From contig NW_025408677.1 in the NCBI RefSeq assembly GCF_020360975.1, positions 2,232,001 to 2,296,000 on the forward strand: a stretch of 64,000 nucleotides of DNA, in the 5' to 3' direction. This DNA comes from Hirsutella rhossiliensis. Lineage: Eukaryota; Ascomycota; Sordariomycetes; Hypocreales; Ophiocordycipitaceae. This document shows positions 33,214 through 45,700 of the stretch, piece by piece. Within the stretch, counting starts at the first letter, position 1; each line of letters opens with the position of its first letter. Below the pieces are notes generated by a model. The model was not told the origin of the DNA, made no database searches, and saw only the letters and a program-made list of their open reading frames with translations. A program made the position numbers and the translations under genes.

Positions 33214-33950
33214 GGGGTCTCGGTCGATGACGGGCAGCGGACGATGCCATTTAGCTGACACCAGGGCGGGGGTGGGCCCAATGGCGGACACTGTTGGAGC
33301 AAGGCCGTATGAGTGGTGGTATCTATCTCATGGTACCTAGTCATGATACACATATCCGTACTTGAGCTAGCTAGGGTTGCTCTGCGCAGTGTCTGATCAA
33401 CCAGGGGCCCGCTCGGCTCGCTCTCTGCACCTGATAGAGCCGAATGCCCAGAGCTGGACCCATTGTTTCCGCCCCCCGCCCGTCTGTGCAAGCGGCGAGT
33501 CATGGAGCCGCCTTTCCATTTCCGTCGATGGCCTGGGGCTAGGAGTGTGAGGAGATGTATATCGGTCGGGGGAACCGTGGCGTATGTCTGGTGCACCCAG
33601 CTAGGGCAAGCCAAGGCAGCAATTACAGTAAGCATGCTCGAGCGCCAAGTGGGTAGGCAACTGGCCGGCATATGGGCGGCGATGATGCGGCCACGGCATG
33701 TACGGAGTACCCAGATAGAGACGCTCGGATATCCGTACCAGCGGTGAATGCATGTATACATGGATACTGGGATATACATGATTTGCAATTTGGCAGAGAC
33801 GGGGCGAGGATGTGGATCGAGCGCAGAGAATGCGTGCGCCCCGAGCGAGGTACGAGGAGGAACAAGAGGGCGGTGGTGATGGCAACTTCCGGCGAGTGCT
33901 CGTGGTGCTGTTTTCAATGCACATGACCTGAATGGTAGGGAGCCGTTCGA

Positions 33951-34024
33951 CTTCTCCCTCTCCCCCTCCCCTTCTCCCCTCTTCCCTCTTCCCCTCTTCC
34001 CCTCTTCCCCTCCCCCTCTCTCTC
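33951..34024 (+). repeat. Polypyrimidine track, CTTCCCCT-type repeats
   Basis: About 74 bases of almost pure C/T with the recurring unit CTTCCCCT. It is purine-rich on the other strand, a form that can make triplex or single-stranded structure. Confidence 0.85.
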
Positions 34025-34193
34025 GAATGTGGGCCGGTGGACGCAGGCTCTCGAGCAGTGCGCCTTGCCTACTAGGTAGCTCGGCGCCCACTATCTGCCG
34101 AGATATCAACTAGCTGGCCTTTGGTGGCTCGCACTTTGTCGTCCATCGACGACTCGAGCACCCCTGCAATGCACGCCACACATGCATGCATGC

Positions 34194-34232
34194 GATACAG
34201 GGATATAGGGATACAGGGATATAGGGATACAT
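34194..34232 (+). repeat. 8-bp tandem repeat alternating GGATACAG / GGATATAG
   Basis: Nearly five units in a row, with the sixth base alternating C and T between successive units, so a 16-bp higher-order period is also visible. Confidence 0.85.
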
Positions 34233-37200
34233 GAGGTATGTAATGGGTGGCGGCCCCTCATGCATCTCGACGGGCGCCCCCCCTTCTTGTCCGCCCCACC
34301 TCAGGGGTCCCAGATGCCGGCCGGCTAGGTCCGTCTGGCGAAAGCGGCCGAGGGTTGAAGCTCGTTCTTGCTTCAGCCAACGCACCACGCACCCTCTTTG
34401 CCCCGCCCCTTTTCTTGCGTGGTTTAGACGATTGAACCATAGCTGGCTTTCCCTCCATATATGTGTAAAAGCAAAAGACACGTGCTGTGCTACTATGGGT
34501 TTGGGAAGGGGGGTGTCCCGGGAGTATTGCACATAATAGTTGTGTGACCGAAAACACGCCAATGTCCTGGGGCCAAGCCTACAGACAGACAGCCGTGCAT
34601 CTTATTTGTATTTTCTGTATCGACAAGGGTCGAGTTGCGTCCTTTGCCCACTGTACTGTACTGTATAGGGTACGTGGCAATACGTACTGGATCTCGGTAG
34701 CCACGCTTAGATGCGGGTGACAAGGGCTGTTCCGGTACTGAGATGGGACTGCTCTGTATGGCGGAGTGGTGCGATTATATCCCGGGGATTCCAGCTAGCA
34801 GTTGACTGCATCCCACCGCCGCATCCCGCCCATGTCTGCCAGCCAGTCGGCGACATACACATGCAACTGTACCTACCGTGACAGATCCCGTGGCCCTCGC
34901 AACCGGTTCCGTTTTCGAGCGAGGTTGACGAGGCCCCGACAGCCCCGGCGCAATTGCTAGGGGTATCCCGAATCTCCATCTCTGGCCCCCCGCGCGGCCG
35001 TTGTTGTTACCGCTACAGGGATAACGGGCCGAGAAGAGTACACCGCCTGCCAAATCACTGCATGCATGGATTCGACAAGCAGCGTTGTGCGCTGTGCTGC
35101 CTGATCACATGCTTTCCATCACCTGTGCTCGCCTGGCTGCTGCACGAAAGGAAAGGCATCGCCATCGGTAGCGGTGATTTATTCTCTCGGGCAACAAGGC
35201 CATCATGGCAAGAGTCTTCACATACATGACCCCCTCATGACCCAAGCCCAAGGCAAAGAGGAGCATCAATCCTTGGCTACCCAGCAGTACGTGTCTACCA
35301 CCGGGATTTAGCCATCACATAACTCATCTCGCTGGTCCTTGGAATGGGCAACCAATACTATTTTCCCAGCGGCATCGCGTTTAGCATGCAGCAGAGGCAA
35401 ATGGACAGAGAACCAGAATAGACCAAAGGGACAAAAGGGGCCGGGTTCCCTCTGCTTGGTCTGTCCGTTCCCGGCGACGGCGCGGCGGCCCCCCTGGTCG
35501 CTTTCATCGGCTGGGCGCCGCCGCCGCCGCCGAAGGCCGGACACGTGTGGACGTACTGCAGTACCTCGCGGAGGTGTCTGAGCAAACTCGTAGCGCTCGC
35601 AAAGCCGGCGGGAGGGGTTAGATACCGGCGCATGTAGCGGCGAGGGCAGGCGCCAAGTCCAAGACGGAGGGCTTTTGCCCGAAGCTCGCAACAGCCAGGC
35701 GAGCCAAGACCTTGCTCCCCTTGACGTGCGCGCAAAATCTGCCGATGCGAACATGCCCCCTGCGTCTCTGTATGTACATGGAACATACGTATGTACATAC
35801 GAATACGCCTCCCGCCTTACCATGTGCCGGCCCTGCATGCAGATGCTGCATGCATGACGTGCCAGCCAAGCTCCATCTGTAGGTACCTGCGGCGTGCAGC
35901 ACAGGAATCGTCGGTATGCACCAGGTTGGTTACCTCGACTCGGAGTGAGCGAGCGGTTGTATCGTACTGTGGTATTGTGGTATTGTGCTCCACAGATAGG
36001 AAGATGCGGTAACTACTGGGATATCGTGATGCCTCGGGTCCCCGGGTCGGCGCTGGGATAGCTGGCAGGTACCAAGCGACGCGGTGTCGCTCCGCCTTGT
36101 ATGTAGGACAAAATGCCTTCTATTTCTTCGTAGAGTACCGTCTTTCTCAGCATCTACTCATTACGGGTGCTATCAGAGTAGGTATTATACGCTTAGAATG
36201 ACATAGTAATTCTATCTGATGGTGCTGTAATTATCCAGGCATCCAATAGCTGCTTGGACCAGGCACCACAAAAAACGCGTGCGGCACTTGTCGCGCCTTT
36301 GCTTGTGTCTCGTCTCAAGCGGCAGCGGGTCTAGCACGGGAAGGAGGCAAACCGCACGCGCGTACCTAACCTAAGCATAAAAGCCTCCCAACTGTAGCAG
36401 CATCTCTACTAGTAGTCGGCGAGCGGCGGGGACTGTCCTCCAAAGGCCGAGCGGCTACTACAACGAATGGCAGCGAGGTGCTCCTCGTACTGTGGCCAAG
36501 CCAAGCCGATCTCCTCCGTATACTGTAGCGCTGGTTCGCCACCGATAAAGATCCGTGGCTGGCGGGAGGCCAAGCACGAGTCGCCGCTGCCACGGCCAAG
36601 ATGGCTGGGTCTCGGTCTCAGCATCGGGCGTGGTCGAAGGCATCGCTGGCCTTTTTCTTGCTGGTACCTGGAGCGTTTACGAAGCATGTACAGTACCGTA
36701 CATCTCCCTGGCTGAACCCCGCTCACCCCGCCCCACCTCTTGTTCGCTGTCTTCAAACTCTTAAAACACAAAGTGCAATTTCGACTCTCAGCCCGTCCCT
36801 GGAGACTCTCGCAAAGGCCATTCCGTCGTCTCGAGGGTCGCCCGTGCTCGCCCAGGCTTTTTAAAGTGCGCATACATGGCCAGAATACTGCTGCTATACG
36901 TGTGGCTGCCTACTAATTATGTACCCACCACACACCTAGTCGCCGTCCAGGGCACTTGTTGCCTCTGCAGAGCAGGTAATTATGGGGCACCTCGGTAAAA
37001 GGACAAAGTACTGCTAGTGGTACTAGTAGTACATGGACTCTAGTGCGCGCCACACGCCGCAGAAGTACGAACACAACCTGCCCACACCCCCCCCCCTCTC
37101 TTGGCCCCACCCAGGCACTCAACACCACCCATCACCACATGCAACCCTCTCTGCCTCGCTCCAACACACGCCTCCTCGCCCTTGTACCGCGCGCACTGCG

Positions 37201-38122
37201 TAGACATACTGGCGCTACCGAGCGCGCCTTCGTAGCCCACCTACATACAGAACACCTACTACACTCCCCCGTCACGTCCTCCGTCAAGCCTATTCCGGGC
37301 GTCCTTTTCTCAGGCTCTACCTGCAATGCTGTGTCGACGCCTCCCCAAAACTCTATATCCTAACCTACCCTCTTCTGGCCCTCGGCCCTGTCCCGACCCG
37401 TCTCTGCCCGTCGTCTCTGGATCCAATCTGTCACACCCAGGCTAGATCATCAGACGTCCTCGTCTTCCCGCTCCTCTTCGCTCGGCATCGACAGAAAACT
37501 CTCGTCCTTGCCTCTCCGCCCTCTCTCCCCCTTGGTCGGAGAAATATCGCCCGCACCCGCTCGACGGCGCTTGTCAGAAAACGCACCTCGAGAGTCAATC
37601 TCCTGCTACCCGACGGGTCCCTCCCTGCCCCCCTCTTCCCCTCCTCATCGCCCCCTTCACCCCGTGAGCTTGTGCAAGCCACCTGCCTCGACTTCCACTG
37701 CCTCGCTCTTCATTGCCTTGGAGCAGCACGCCCAAAAAAAAGGCGCTCGGGAAAAAAATATTACGCCCAAGGGCTTTGGTTTCTCGACGGGCTGATCCCG
37801 TTCTTTAGCCGTGCTTAAATCATATAGTGCCGCTCCTCTGTTCTTCATCCGTTGGAACCTTCCTTTCGACTCATTCCCGTTCTTCTCGGCTTCGTCAAAT
37901 TCCCTGCTCACCATCCAGCTTCTCTCGCTCCTCGACAACGACATCCATTTGCTCCAGCCCGCCCTTTGCCCTGTCTCGTTTCTCTAGCACCCGACAGGCA
38001 AGCTTTCGGCGCCGTTAGACACCTGCCCTTATCCTTTCCTCGCCAAAAGTTTTTTTTGTTATTCCTTCCTTTTGGGCGTGCCAAGGTTAAGATTCCACGG
38101 TTGCAGACTTTAGTCCACGGCC

Positions 38123-39586
38123 ATGTCAAATCAATCAAGTCCGCTCAATCCGACATGGCAGGGCCATATAGCATCCACGCTCGATGCTCTGATGCTCTTC
38201 GAAGGTTCCCTTGGAGGTTTGCTCAACCACGTCCCTCGCCGCCCACACGACCGGGAGCGCCAGGACCTCATTCAGAGCGGCAGCGTCTTCATCTACGAGG
38301 AGCACGCCTCGGGCATCAAGCGTTGGACAGATGGCGTCTCGTGGAGCCCCAGCCGCATCCTCGGCAACTTCCTCATCTACCGCGAGCTCGAGAAGCCCTT
38401 CCCGCCGGGCGAGAAGAAACGGGCCCTCAAGAAGAAAAAGTGCCCGTCCGGAGGCATCAGCAAGAGCGAAAGCACTTCGTCGCGCCCCAGCATCAGCAGC
38501 TACGTTGCCGCTGGCATCGACCTCGGCAAGGACACGGAGAGATCCCTCATTGGCTCGCTCATCGACTCGTATCCGTTCAAGACCGACGGCCTCGTCAAGA
38601 AGACAATCAGCATCACCTACCGCGGGGTCCCGCACCATCTCGTCAGCTACTACAGCGTCGAGGATGTCATGTCGGGGCGTCTGATGACCCCTTCAAAAGA
38701 CAATCGCTTGAGGGAAATTGTCCCGCGCATGGAGCTCATGACGTCGCAAAACTTCCGAGCTCCCGTCGACGAGGTCGAGTACGGCCCGGACGGCGCCCCG
38801 GCCCTCTTTGCCGCAGTCCCCAATGGCGCTCACGACTTTGGCAGCGCTTCCGGCAGCATCTTGCAGAGAGCATGGTCAGGCCCCGGCATACACACCGTCC
38901 CGGTTCCGGCGTATACGACCTCGCCCGCATTTGCCTTTCCGCCTGGCCCGCACCACTCCTACGTCTCGTCCATGGGCCCCTCAATGGGGGTTCCGATGTC
39001 CTCGTCGATGCCGCCACCTCTCCCCTCGTCGATGACATCGCCGGCGCCGTCGTCGATTCCACCTCCGAACGGGCCGCCCATGTCTTACTCTTCCCAGTCT
39101 CCAGGCAATTATGCCCTCGACCCTAACCGGACGGCGCGCTTTGGATCTGGGGCCGGCATCGCCAACGAGTTTCCACGCAACATGCCGACGCAGAGCCCAC
39201 CGCGGCGCCATTCCACATTTGGGGCGACTCCGTCGTCGGATCTGACAGGCATGTCGCTTGGGTCGATGTCCGAGGCGAGGCCCGTGGCGAATAGCAATGG
39301 CAACGCATACATACATCAGCCCTCGTACTACCTTCCTCATCGAGGACCCTCGATCAACGCGCAGGAAGGCCAGAACTTCCCGTCCCCGCGGCAAATGAAG
39401 ATGGAAGCAACCGGTGTTGGTCCCGAGGACGGCGCGCCCCAGCAGTATGGGCTGGACGAGAGTAGCTCCGCATGGAACTTCGATACCATTGATGGCCCTC
39501 ACGACCAGCAGTATTTTGGCAGTCATGCAACGAATGGGGCGGCTCAACAGTGGCAGAGCAACGCCAATAGCCTGGGCCGGACATGA
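38123..39586 (+). CDS. WOPR-domain transcription factor, Wor1/Ryp1/Sge1 clade
   Basis: A single open frame of 487 aa with ATG at 38123. The WOPR (Gti1/Pac2) domain is split as usual. WOPRa runs from about residue 8 to 102 and includes LNHVPRRPHDRERQDLI, FIYEEHASGIKRWTDGVSWS and LIYRELEKPFPPGEKKRA. After a Lys/Ser linker, WOPRb includes DSYPFKTDGLVKKTISITYR and PHHLVSYYSVEDV (about 150-200). The rest is Pro/Ser/Gly/Met-rich and probably an activation region. Known role of the clade: master switches of morphology and pathogenic or developmental programmes (Wor1 in Candida, Ryp1 in Histoplasma, Sge1 in Fusarium), often autoregulated. The KRWTDG segment has the Thr proposed as a PKA site in relatives. 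It is the last gene before the mutated repeat block, whose edge lies about 0.5 kb past the stop. Confidence 0.93.
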   Translation: MSNQSSPLNPTWQGHIASTLDALMLFEGSLGGLLNHVPRRPHDRERQDLIQSGSVFIYEEHASGIKRWTDGVSWSPSRILGNFLIYRELEKPFPPGEKKRALKKKKCPSGGISKSESTSSRPSISSYVAAGIDLGKDTERSLIGSLIDSYPFKTDGLVKKTISITYRGVPHHLVSYYSVEDVMSGRLMTPSKDNRLREIVPRMELMTSQNFRAPVDEVEYGPDGAPALFAAVPNGAHDFGSASGSILQRAWSGPGIHTVPVPAYTTSPAFAFPPGPHHSYVSSMGPSMGVPMSSSMPPPLPSSMTSPAPSSIPPPNGPPMSYSSQSPGNYALDPNRTARFGSGAGIANEFPRNMPTQSPPRRHSTFGATPSSDLTGMSLGSMSEARPVANSNGNAYIHQPSYYLPHRGPSINAQEGQNFPSPRQMKMEATGVGPEDGAPQQYGLDESSSAWNFDTIDGPHDQQYFGSHATNGAAQQWQSNANSLGRT

Positions 39587-40110
39587 GCACACTGCCACCT
39601 TCCACTTAATGTAGTATCATTGTTCCTCGGTCGAGTTCGTTTATTGTTGGGTTGGAGTTGAAGCCGGGCATTGGGGGGTCACATTTACTGCGCACGCATT
39701 GGCAGGCTTGGGGAGGCGTCTGGTACATGGAGTTTGAGCATGCTGGATATGGTTCCCATGGTGCATCAAAAGGCGGTTGGTGGATTCTGTTTCTCTTGAC
39801 TGCTATGCCTCGGGTTGAATCGAGTACCTAATATAAGTAGCAGCGTCTTTAATACTAAGTCTCTAGCTATTAAAGGTTGTTGCTTAGAGTATTATTGTTC
39901 GCCCGAGACCAGATCTATGAAGTTAATAGCATATACATTACTCTGCTTTTGCTAGCGCTGCCTCGTGGCATTTACTATTAGTAATTATATCGTAGGCTAC
40001 GACTAACTGTTCGACTAGCTTACTCGACCAGCGGCTTAACTAACTGCCTAGCTGTCTGCCTACTTAACTGCTCGACCGGCTACTTATCTGTCTGCTAGCT
40101 CTGCCTACCG
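39587..40110. other. 3' flank of the WOR1-like gene up to the repeat boundary
   Basis: Contains the 3' untranslated region, then a composition change beginning near 39,830. Between 39,950 and 40,110 there is an imperfect repetition of short words (CTGCCT, ACTGCTCGACC, GGCTAC, CTGTCTGC). TpG is still common here, and becomes rare immediately after. Confidence 0.6.
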
Positions 40111-43100
40111 TGCCGTTAGCTAAATAGAGTATTTATACCTCTCTATTTTTTTAGAAGTTTAATAGATCCTTAATATAGCCCTTTTATTAAGTATTATTAA
40201 CGTTTTTAAAATAAGTATTACTATTTATATAGATAAAATCTTTATTTATATAAATAATTTACTTTTTTTATATATACTTTACTTATTTAGGCCCTACTAC
40301 TTAATTTAGCTATACTAATATAGTAAAGGAGGGAGCTATACTAAGTATAGCGTAAAGCCTTACTAAGTAAGAAATCTACTTTTCTTACTTATATTATAAA
40401 GTAAAGCTATTTATAATAAACTTATAATTTATCTTTATTATTATTAATTTATACTAAGGGACCTATTAAAGGTATCTAAGAAAGCTATTAATTCTTAGTA
40501 GCTAAAAATTATAGCTTATTTCGCTTAAGTAAAAACTAGCCGCTTACCTTATTTCCTTTTTAAGTTTATATTTAACCTAGTACTTAATAACTAATAAGGT
40601 AGATTATCTTACTATATAGCGTAGTATTTTACTATATCCTTAAACTTTATCTTAGACTAATAATACCTACCTTTCTAGTAGCGGACGCGAGCTAGTTAAG
40701 GACCGGGCTAAGTATATTAGTAGTCCTCTTAAAGGTCCTCCTTCTTAGCTAAGCTAAAAGAGCTAGTTACTATTACTTAGGCTCGCTAATAGATTTCCTT
40801 AAGGGAGTATATCTATTATAAGGTAGGTAAAGGGATATACTATAGGTACCTTTTATTATATTATAATAATAAGCTATATAGGATCTAACTATATACCGCG
40901 CTTACTACTACTAAATACGCGTTTATATATATAGCTTACTTTAATAAGGACGAGGGTATATACTTAAAGCACGCGTAGTATATAGCTAAGGATTAGTAGA
41001 GTAATTAACCGCGTAATTATTTAATTATCGGTCCTATATATAGCTTTAAGGGTCTATAAGGAACGGTGTTTTCCTATTATAAATAAAGTAGCTATAATAT
41101 ACTCTCCCGATTATATAAGCTAGTAAGTAGTATATTAATTATAGATAAAATCCTATTATATAAAGCAAAAATCGCTTATTATTTTATATATTATTATGCA
41201 TTAAACGGGTTGCCGGTTATCGTATAATTAGGAATTAAAGGAATAGAGCTAGCTTAAAATACTAGCTAAGACCTTTTAAGAATACCGGTACGACTAACCT
41301 CCTTTAAATATAAATATTATTATAGAGTAGACCTAAGAGGGCATAGGCTATAGTCGCGCTACTACCCCCCTCTACTACGTACGGCGTATTATACGTACGC
41401 GATAAAAGGTAACGAATTAACTAAGCTGCCTAGCTTATTAATTAACTATACTTATTAACTATCTAGGCAACGCCTAGACTCTTATAAATATTAGTAGAAC
41501 TAAGATACTTCTAGATATACTTAAGGTATTATAGAATTCCTTAGTCTTAGGGCTATATAGTAGCCTAAATCTAGTCTTAAAAGGTTCTTCCGTTTAGCTA
41601 TAATTATCTATATAAGATAGTATATCCGCTAGTAAATAGAGATAGAATTATTAACTTTAATACCTCTTTTATATACTAATATACTACTAATAAATTCTAT
41701 TAAAAATCCTACCTTATACTCCTTCTTCCCTTTTATTATATAGTCTTATATAAATCCTTAATTTCCTAAAATTCTACTTTTACTTATATACCTTAAAAGG
41801 GTTTTAGGTTATTAATATAAGTCTTAAAGATTTTTTTACTCTATACCTCTTTATCTTTACTAGAGTTATATAACTAGCCGCTTTTACTTTAAAAGAGAAA
41901 AATAAATATTTAAATTAACTATAATTAAAGAAGATATCTAATTAAATAATCTAGGCTTTTATAAAGCCTTTAAGTATACTTAGGGGGAAGGTAGATAGGA
42001 AGCGCTAAGGGTCTTATCTTTTTAACGGGCTAATATTTATAAGGGTATAATCTTACTTATTAAACTTCTTCCTAGAGAATTTCTAACCTAAGATACTAAT
42101 AGAAAGAGCGTAATAATAATAAGTAAAGGCTCTTATCTTAAGTATATAAGTAAGTAAATAAACTATTAATAGAACTTTTCTCTTTTACTATAATCCCTTC
42201 CCTTTATAATATTTATTCCTCCCTTTACTTATAAGCTACTTATTTAGCTCTTTCCTATCTTTACTTATATACTTCCTTCTTTAAATAATTATCTACTACC
42301 CTTTATATATACTCTTAAGTATTCGCGCTAATTATTCTTAAAGGCGTTAAAGAAATAAAGTAGTTAGCGTTTTTACTAGTCTATAACTTTAAGTATAGCT
42401 AGATTAAATAAGCTATAAAGTCTTATAAACTAATTATTATTATATTACTAGTAGTCTTATATAAATATATAGAGTTATAGTTATTAATATCTTAGTAGTA
42501 GTTTTAATATATTCTTAGGTTTTTAACTCTTTTAACTTAAGTAAGTTTAAAGCTTAGTATAAACCTTATAAAGACTATAGCTAAAGAGGCTATTACTATA
42601 CTTTATTTTTAAGGAGTAATAAAGCGCGCTATAAGTATTACTAAAGTCTTTAGCCTTAAGGTAATTAACTAAGCGCTTAGTAATTATAAGAGCGCTACTA
42701 AGAGGTATAGGCTAATAAAGCACTTAGGTACGTAGTACTAATATATTAGTAGGGTATCGGTAGGGAATTATGCCTACCTTGCTCGTATATTATAGACTAC
42801 TCGCTACTCTGACTAAAGAGGAGAAATCCTTCTTCTCGTAAGCTTTAGTCTTATAATAAGGAGAATATAATATATATAGCGTAGTACCTCTAGCTATCTT
42901 TACTACCTAACTAATTATACCGTAATATATATTCCCTTATAATTTCTAAAGCTTCCTTTTTTAGTTACCTAATAGAGATAGCTACTTAAAGAAGACTATA
43001 TAACGCTCCTATAGCGCGATATAGTAGTTAACTAGTTAAGGCCTCTTCGTTACGTATATCGAGTATCTACTTAAGAGATAAAGAATAGGAAGATATATCC

Positions 43101-43150
43101 TTAGAATAGACCCTTACTATAGATAGCGTTATAACTATATCGAAGATATC
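40111..43150. other. Unassigned RIP-mutated sequence, perhaps older repeat
   Basis: About 3 kb with the same dinucleotide damage. I could not match either strand to a retroelement or transposon domain. It should contain the 5' LTR and leader of element C, but no copy of its 3' LTR is visible in the window for comparison. A third, older element is equally possible. Confidence 0.4.
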
Positions 43151-45700
43151 GCTACCTATAGGCGTAAGATAACTATCTTATAAGGAAAAGCTTATAGCCC
43201 TATAAGCGCGCGTTAAGGAGCTAGAAGAGACGAAACGCTTATAAGATCGCGTTATATAATTAAAGGAGGAAATTACTAAACGCGCTAGTGCTATCGCTAT
43301 TTATTCGGGAAAGCGTTAACAGTCCTACTCCCCTAAATTAAACGGTAGTCGCGGTAGCGAGGTTAAAATTAAAAATATCGCTTAATTATCTTAACCTACT
43401 AATATATAGAAACGTCTAAACTAGACTTACGATCTAGAGGACGCCTTTAGGGCAGCGCCTAAACGTTTTTATCGCGATAAAATAAAGATCCTTTACGCGG
43501 TAGATTATATATATAGCGACTATAAAGCGAGATAGCGCCGATACCTTAAAGAATAGACGCCGATTAACTAGACTAAATATAGTATAGATTAGGTATACTT
43601 TAAAGAATAGATACTTATCTTAATTAAGGATACTATAAATAAGGAGATACTATTAGCGACGTAATTAAAGGAGGCTCGCTAACGAGAAGGCTAGTCCCCC
43701 TTAGAGTTTAGCTTATACCTTAACTCCTTAAAGAGGCATTTCGAACGCCTATCGGAAAAAGCGCGTGCTCTTACGTTTTTTACTAAGCTAGAGCTATAAC
43801 TTTAAGACTAAATTAACCTTTATTCGATACCTATTTATACCTATTAATAGGAAGAGCTTATATAAGTCGCTTAACGATATTAAGATACTACTACTAATAA
43901 GAGGCGATATACTAATACTACTTCTACCCTTAAAGGAACCGGGAATAGAAATAGTACTATACCCTAAGGTAGTACGTATAAGGGGAGGAATTAAAGAGGC
44001 CGATAAGCTAAGCTAAATCGTTAAGGAAATACTATTAATTTAACCGATAACTAGTAAGCTAGCGATATACCTACTAAGGGCTAAACTAAGGGATATTATC
44101 GAGGAAGAGGATCTTTTACTTAATTAGGAATTATATATTTTTAATATAATAAGCTAGGATACCTATCTATAGAATATACTAATTCTTTAAAGGTAGAAAC
44201 CCTAGTAAAGACTCTTAAACTTAATACTATAAAATAAAGAAAAGGTAAGATATTAAGGTAAACGCCTCTCCCTTAATAAACTTAATACTTATAGGATAGT
44301 TACTTAAAACTCCTATAATAATATTAAGGCGAAACCCTACTAAAGTCCCTATATACTTAGATACTTATAGTACCGTTAACCTTATAAATATATACTTTAC
44401 TTAATAGTAGGGATTATTATAAGTAGCGCTATTATACCCTAAGTTATTAGGGCTTAATAATAATAAGGTAAGGGAATATAAAGTATAGTTAGTGCTGCTT
44501 TAAATAATAGATATAAGGGGCACCGAAAAGATAATTACTTATTTTTATATTAATACCGATAAGTTAATACTAAATAATTAGGTATTAATCCTTTTATTAG
44601 TTACTACCTTAAAGGATAAATATATCTATATTATCTTATAGAAACGATAGTAGTAGTTTAAGTATTAACTAGGTAGTAAAACCCTATAAAATCCCTATAG
44701 ATTCCTTTAAGAATATAGAAATAAGGTAAGGGTATATATAATAGCGCTTAATCTTAAGCTAATCCCGCTACTAAATAAAGATAAGGATAAAGGGATTTTA
44801 TAGGAAGAATAGGCCGAAATCCTACTAACTCTTTATTAGTTTAAAGATACCTTCTTAGCTAATAAATCCGACTTATTACTAGCTAGAAAAGGAATAGATT
44901 ACTTAATTAATTTAATCCTTAATATAGAACCCCCTTATAGACCGATTTACCCTCTATCGTAAAAGGAACTCTAAGTATTACGCGATTAGATCTAAGACGC
45001 GATAAAAAGGAAAATAATCTAAGAGTTAAAGAGCCTAGCTAGGGCGCTTATCCTTTTCGTTCTAAAAAAGGATAGCACCTTATAGCTATATATAGACTAC
45101 TAAGGACTTAACTAAGTTATATAAAAGAATCGGTACCCTTTACCCCTTATTTTAGAGATTATTAACCGTTATTAAGGAGCTAAGTATTTTTCTAAGATTA
45201 ATATATAGAATATATATTAACGTATTTAAATTTAAGAAGGAGATAAATAAAAGACCGCTTTTTAAACGTATTATAGATATTTTGAATACCTAGTAATACC
45301 CTTTAAACTTACTAATATACTAGCTACGTTTTAAAGCTATATCTATTAGGCGCTTAAGGGGCTTATAGATATAATCTATATAGTCTACCTTAACGATATC
45401 TTTATATACTCTAAAACGAGAGAAGAATATACTAAATACTTAGAATAAGTAATAGAAAGGTTAAGGGCTATAGAGCTCTATATAAAACTATTAAAGTATA
45501 TCTTTTATTAATAGTTAATCGAGTTCCTTAGGTTTATTTTATCTATTAATAGGGTATCGATAGACCCTTAATAGGTAGAGGTAATAGCCTAATAGCCTAA
45601 ACCTATAACCTACTATAATATTTAGGTTTTCCTTAGGTTTTATAATTTTTACCAACGATTTATATATAAGTACTTAAGAGTTATAGCGCCCTTAACTATA
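43150..45700 (+). mobile_element. Element C, 5' part: Ty3/Gypsy gag, protease and RT (RIP-inactivated)
   Basis: Reading through stops: a coiled-coil-like stretch near 43,200-43,300 (KELEETKRL-type), a gag region, and a zinc knuckle at 44136-44177 in which the three Cys and the His are all Tyr. A protease follows with the active-site Asp codon at 44360 and a STVNLIN context. The RT has YPLPLILEII, FEYLVIPF and the catalytic box YLND at 45386-45397. Gag is in one frame and pol in the -1 frame. The sequence stops at FYQRFI..YLRVIAPLT, the connection between RT and RNase H, where element A begins. The other half lies at 53,549-56,100. Confidence 0.85.
45696..45700 (+). repeat. Target-site duplication of element A, left copy (CTATA)
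   Basis: CTATA directly before the left LTR at 45,701. The same five bases follow the right LTR at 53,544-53,548. Five bases is the usual Ty3/Gypsy duplication. Confidence 0.8.

Larger units (their letters stand above)
33214..38122. other. 4.9-kb upstream region of the WOR1-like regulator
   Basis: No frame looks coding; the longest (about 300 codons on the minus strand near 33,200-34,100) lacks an ATG start and is low-complexity. The stretch holds a polypyrimidine track (33,951-34,024), an 8-bp GGATAyAG repeat (34,194-34,232), GCC triplets near 35,517, several GTAC clusters and, from about 37,080, a strongly C/T-rich leader. Long regulatory regions are known upstream of WOR1-type genes; that this is one is inference. 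Confidence 0.55.

Noticed and set aside
33198..34109. Long minus-strand frame (303 codons) overlapping the end of TDP1
   Set aside because: It lacks an ATG start, is built from the polypurine complement and other simple sequence, and resembles no family.
35308..35838. Minus-strand frame of 176 codons upstream of the WOPR gene
   Set aside because: Several overlapping frames of equal quality lie on both strands; it includes GCC-triplet low complexity and no domain.
37852..39126. 424-codon plus-strand frame over the WOPR gene
   Set aside because: It is a shadow in another frame of the WOPR coding sequence, which has clear domain content.
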